Assembly: GCF_937875145.1 (NCBI RefSeq)
Contig: NZ_CALNCS010000028.1
Coordinates: 1 to 8,680, forward strand
Source of the DNA: Alkalibaculum bacchi
Lineage (GTDB): Bacteria > Bacillota > Clostridia > Eubacteriales > Alkalibacteraceae
Direction of reading: 5' to 3'
Length of the DNA stretch: 8,680 nt
Positions 6,489 to 8,680 of this stretch are shown one piece after another; the stretch's first letter is position 1, and every line of letters starts with the position of its first letter. The notes beneath the pieces were generated by a model. It was not told the origin of the DNA. It made no database searches and saw only the letters and a list, made by a program, of their open reading frames with translations. The translations under genes were made by a program, and so were the position numbers.

Positions 6489-7964
6489 GTGAGTCTATTA
6501 AAATTACAAAATGGTTCCGATGTTAGAGGTATTGCTGTAGCAGGAGTACCTGGAGAAGAAGTGAACTTAACACCTGAAGCAGTTTCGAAAATTGCCTATG
6601 CCTTTAAAGCATGGTTGAAGAATAAATTTGGAAAAGAAGAATTATCTTTAGCTATTGGAAGGGATAGCAGAATATCAGGAGAGACGTTAGTACAGGCTGC
6701 TATTAAAGGCATGAAAGGACAAAACACAACGATCTTTAATTGCGAAATGGCTTCTACTCCAGCTATGTTTATGAGTACTTTAGACGATGAGATTAATGCA
6801 GATGGAGCTATAATGATAACAGCGAGTCATCTTCCTTTTAATAGGAATGGACTTAAGTTCTTTACAAAAGACGGAGGAGCAGACAGCAAGGATATTAAAG
6901 CAATTCTAGATATTGCAGAAACTCAAAAACCTCAATACGAAGACAATGGAAGAGTTGAAAAATTCGATTTTATCAGTAAATATGCTGAAGCGTTAGTAAA
7001 TAAAATTAAAGAATCTACAGGTGAAGACAAGCCATTTGAAAATTGTAAGATTATTGTAGATGCTGGTAATGGTGCAGGTGGATTTTTTGCTGAAAAAGTG
7101 CTGCAGCCATTAGGCGCAGATACAGAAGGAAGTTTGTATCTAAATCCTGACGGGAACTTTCCTAATCATCAACCTAATCCAGAAAATCAAGAGGCAATGG
7201 ATGCCATTTGCAAAGGTGTCTTAGATAGTAACGCTGATTTAGGTATTATATTTGATACAGATGTAGACAGGGCGGCAGTAGTAGATCGCAATGGAAAATC
7301 TATTAATAGAAATGCTTTAATTGCTTTAATGTCAGCAATTGTTTTAAAAGATTATCCTAATAGCACAATTGTGACGGATTCTGTAACTTCAGTAGGTTTG
7401 AAAAAATTCATTGAATCAAAAGGTGGGAAGCACCACAGATTTATGAGAGGATATAAAAATGTCATAAATGAAGCTATCCGTTTAAATAAAGAAGGCACAG
7501 AAGCTCATCTAGCTATAGAAACAAGTGGTCACTGTGCATTAAAGGAAAATTACTTTTTAGATGATGGAGCTTATTTAGTGACAAAAGTCTTAATCCTATT
7601 TGCAGAATTAAGAAAAGAAGGAAAAGATCTAGAAGACCTTATAGGAAGTCTTGAGGAGCCAGTAGAATCAATTGAAGTTAGGGGCAAGATTAATGATCAA
7701 GATTTTAAAGCATATGGAAATCAAGTCCTCGAGGACTTTAGAGATTATATGAATACTGTAGAAGGCTGGTCGGCAGAAACTCCTAATTATGAAGGGGTAA
7801 GAGTAAATTGCGAAAAAGAAGAAGGCTGGTGCTTAGTGAGATTATCATTACACGACCCAGTAATGGTAATAAATATCGAGTCTAATCTATCTGATGGTTG
7901 TGAGAAGATTGAGAAGAAGTTATTTGATTTCTTAAGTAAATATAAAGCCTTATCTTTTGTATAA
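6489..7964 (+). CDS. Alpha-D-phosphohexomutase (phosphoglucomutase/phosphomannomutase family)
   Basis: The enzyme moves phosphate between C1 and C6 of a hexose phosphate through a bisphosphate intermediate, feeding nucleotide-sugar and cell-envelope synthesis. The four signature loops are all present in its 491 residues: TASHLP (111-116) with phosphoserine Ser113, the metal loop DTDVDR (256-261), the sugar-recognition loop ETSGH (344-348), and the phosphate-binding RLSLHDP (451-457). RDSR at 58-61 supports the N-terminal domain. The start is GTG, with AAGGAG (6475-6480) 8 bases upstream; the overlapping ATG at 6487 is out of frame and stops at once. The gene is 60 bases after ileS with a terminator-like hairpin between, so its expression may be only partly tied to the T-box. 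Glucose or mannose preference cannot be read from the sequence, and a pgm or manB symbol is not assigned. No clear terminator follows it; the inverted-repeat element at 7988-8138 may serve. Confidence 0.92.
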   Translation: MSLLKLQNGSDVRGIAVAGVPGEEVNLTPEAVSKIAYAFKAWLKNKFGKEELSLAIGRDSRISGETLVQAAIKGMKGQNTTIFNCEMASTPAMFMSTLDDEINADGAIMITASHLPFNRNGLKFFTKDGGADSKDIKAILDIAETQKPQYEDNGRVEKFDFISKYAEALVNKIKESTGEDKPFENCKIIVDAGNGAGGFFAEKVLQPLGADTEGSLYLNPDGNFPNHQPNPENQEAMDAICKGVLDSNADLGIIFDTDVDRAAVVDRNGKSINRNALIALMSAIVLKDYPNSTIVTDSVTSVGLKKFIESKGGKHHRFMRGYKNVINEAIRLNKEGTEAHLAIETSGHCALKENYFLDDGAYLVTKVLILFAELRKEGKDLEDLIGSLEEPVESIEVRGKINDQDFKAYGNQVLEDFRDYMNTVEGWSAETPNYEGVRVNCEKEEGWCLVRLSLHDPVMVINIESNLSDGCEKIEKKLFDFLSKYKALSFV

Positions 7965-7987
7965 ATAGATAGTAATTTTGTGCTTGG

Positions 7988-8138
7988 CTGAAAGCGGAAA
8001 GCTGAATGCGGAACGGCCATAGATAAGTTGCAGATGAAAAGATGGTTTTCAACTGTACTAAGTACACATTGGTCATTACGTTATTTCACCTACTAGGGAG
8101 GTGAGTTCAGTTGTCAGCTTTCAGCATTCCGCTATCAG
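7988..8138. repeat. Imperfect inverted-repeat element (MITE-like or intergenic repeat)
   Basis: The left arm at 7988-8011 (starting CTGAAAGCGGAAAGCTGAA) and the reverse complement of 8115-8138 (starting CTGATAGCGGAATGCTGAA) agree at 20 of 24 positions. They enclose 103 bases with smaller hairpins: GAAAA/TTTTC around 8036-8050, and TCACCT/AGGTGA at 8086-8104. The arms are themselves built from a repeated AGCGGAA/GCTGAA motif. No coding potential is believable. It lies between the phosphohexomutase stop and the rRNA promoters. No flanking target duplication was recognised. Confidence 0.5.
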
Positions 8139-8211
8139 TAGTATGAACGCGCATGCAAACGAACAATTAAGCACAAAATTTCTACAAGAGAAAAAATATT
8201 TAAAAAACTCC

Positions 8212-8240
8212 TTGCAAAAAAGAAATACCCTGTGTATAAT
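8212..8240 (+). promoter_or_regulatory. rRNA operon promoter P1
   Basis: TTGCAA (8212-8217) and a perfect TATAAT (8235-8240) are separated by 17 bases. It is the first of the tandem promoters about 430 bases ahead of the 16S start. Confidence 0.7.
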
Positions 8241-8303
8241 AAAACAAGTCGCCAAGAGGTACATAATAAGGCGATTAAGTTAAAGAGAAAAAGTAATAAA
8301 AAA

Positions 8304-8332
8304 TGTTTATATTTCTTTAACATGGGTATAAT
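8304..8332 (+). promoter_or_regulatory. Possible weak middle rRNA promoter
   Basis: A perfect TATAAT lies at 8327-8332 after GGG. The hexamer 17 bases upstream (TGTTTA, 8304-8309) is a poor -35, so this may be inactive or need an activator. Confidence 0.3.
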
Positions 8333-8373
8333 ACGAAATACAAGATCAACGAAAAAGAAATTTAAAAAAGTAG

Positions 8374-8402
8374 TTGACAAAAGAAACAAGATGAAGTAAG
8401 AT
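8374..8402 (+). promoter_or_regulatory. rRNA operon promoter P2 (proximal, strong)
   Basis: A perfect TTGACA (8374-8379) and TAAGAT (8397-8402) are 17 bases apart, preceded by an A-rich stretch (8351-8370) that could act as an UP element. A TTGACA-type core close before a structured leader is typical of Firmicute rRNA promoters. Transcription should start near 8409. Confidence 0.8.
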
Positions 8403-8408
8403 ATAAAA

Positions 8409-8668
8409 GCTGACTCGAGAGAGACAAGCTGAATATTGAAAAAAAGCCGTAGCTTATAGCCAATCAAACTTCGCCTTAAGGCTCGTTTTCTTGGATAAGC
8501 CTGGCATAGGTAATACTAATTACTTACCGCGTCACTGCGTTCCTTGTAAGCAAAGTATTACTCTAAAGGTATTTGAAAATAGAATAGTGCACACAAACCC
8601 AAGCAAATTAGTTGCGTGTCTTTAAGACAAGCAACATTAAAGTAATAAAATGTAACAAGCCAGCAATT
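8409..8668 (+). ncRNA. rRNA operon leader with two long hairpins and a boxA-like site
   Basis: This is transcribed spacer ahead of 16S rRNA and has no gene. Hairpin 1: GCTTAT (8452-8457) plus CCAA (8460-8463) pair with TTGG plus ATAAGC (8491-8500), with a two-base bulge; the palindrome GCCTTAAGGC (8473-8482) is inside. Hairpin 2: GTAATACT (8510-8517) pairs with AGTATTAC (8554-8561), enclosing CTTAC/GTAAG (8523-8527/8546-8550) and CGC/GCG. TTTGAAAA (8572-8579) resembles the CTTTGAAAA boxA-type antitermination site usual in Firmicute rRNA leaders. AAGCTGA is repeated at 8407-8413 and 8427-8433. Processing stems that pair with sequence after 16S cannot be seen. Confidence 0.65.
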
Positions 8669-8680
8669 TATTTAGAGAGT
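8669..8680 (+). rRNA. rrs: 16S ribosomal RNA, 5' end only (partial)
   Basis: The window ends in TTTAGAGAGT, which is what precedes TTGATCCTGGCTCAG at the 5' end of Firmicute 16S genes. Aligning GAGT with the conserved GAGUUUGAUC places nucleotide 1 near 8669. Only about 12 bases are visible, so the call rests mainly on the tandem promoters and boxA-like leader upstream. Confidence 0.75.

Noticed and set aside
7787..8076. Two overlapping minus-strand open frames at the end of the phosphohexomutase gene
   Set aside because: Both are antisense to the C-terminal RLSLHDP region and run into the inverted repeat; there is no family match.
8101..8283. 60-codon plus-strand open frame after AGGGAGG
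   Set aside because: It runs through the inverted-repeat arm and promoter P1, and the translation is low-complexity Lys/Ser with no recognisable domain.
8135..8467. 110-codon minus-strand open frame with hydrophobic, Phe/Leu-rich protein
   Set aside because: It is antisense to the A-rich rRNA promoter region; the hydrophobicity comes from reading poly-A as poly-T, and there is no family resemblance.
8445..8565. tRNA gene in the rRNA leader
   Set aside because: There is no GTTCRANNC T-arm, no CCA-type 3' end and no cloverleaf; only simple hairpins form.

Overview
The window looks like chromosome from a low-GC Firmicute, most likely an anaerobic Clostridia-type organism. The reasons are the AT-rich codon use, strong AGGAGG-type ribosome binding sites, a T-box leader on an aminoacyl-tRNA synthetase gene, near-consensus sigma-A promoters, and the start of an rRNA operon at the right edge. 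No species is assigned.

Layout. Bases 1-97 hold a terminator-like GC hairpin. A minus-strand gene for a small ECF-transporter S component (98-583, PdxU2-like) is divergent from a plus-strand MocR/PdxR-type regulator (685-2049); together they look like a vitamin B6 uptake module. A short NAD(P)H/FMN-type flavoprotein with a compact cysteine cluster follows (2200-2787). A consensus promoter (2817-2845) then drives an isoleucine T-box riboswitch (about 2860-3092, specifier AUC) in front of ileS (3330-6428). Next come a terminator-like hairpin and an alpha-D-phosphohexomutase gene (6489-7964). The last 700 bases carry no believable gene. They hold an imperfect inverted-repeat element, two or three tandem promoters, a structured rRNA leader, and the first dozen or so bases of 16S rRNA.

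How the parts work together. PdxR-like regulators sense pyridoxal phosphate, so the divergent transporter gene is the obvious target. The T-box couples ileS transcription to uncharged tRNA-Ile. The phosphohexomutase is downstream of ileS on the same strand, but a hairpin with a short T run separates them, so it may be only partly co-transcribed. The promoters at the right edge serve the rRNA operon.

Most worth a second look: (1) the IleRS is the long type 2 form and its HIGH signature reads GIHH, the swapped form linked to extreme mupirocin resistance in IleRS2 enzymes; (2) about 200 bases between the T-box terminator and the ileS ribosome binding site are bounded by a 10-base direct repeat and look like an insertion, which also carries a possible T-box-independent promoter; (3) the rRNA leader contains two long hairpins of unknown role. 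I see no wholly new multi-gene system here.
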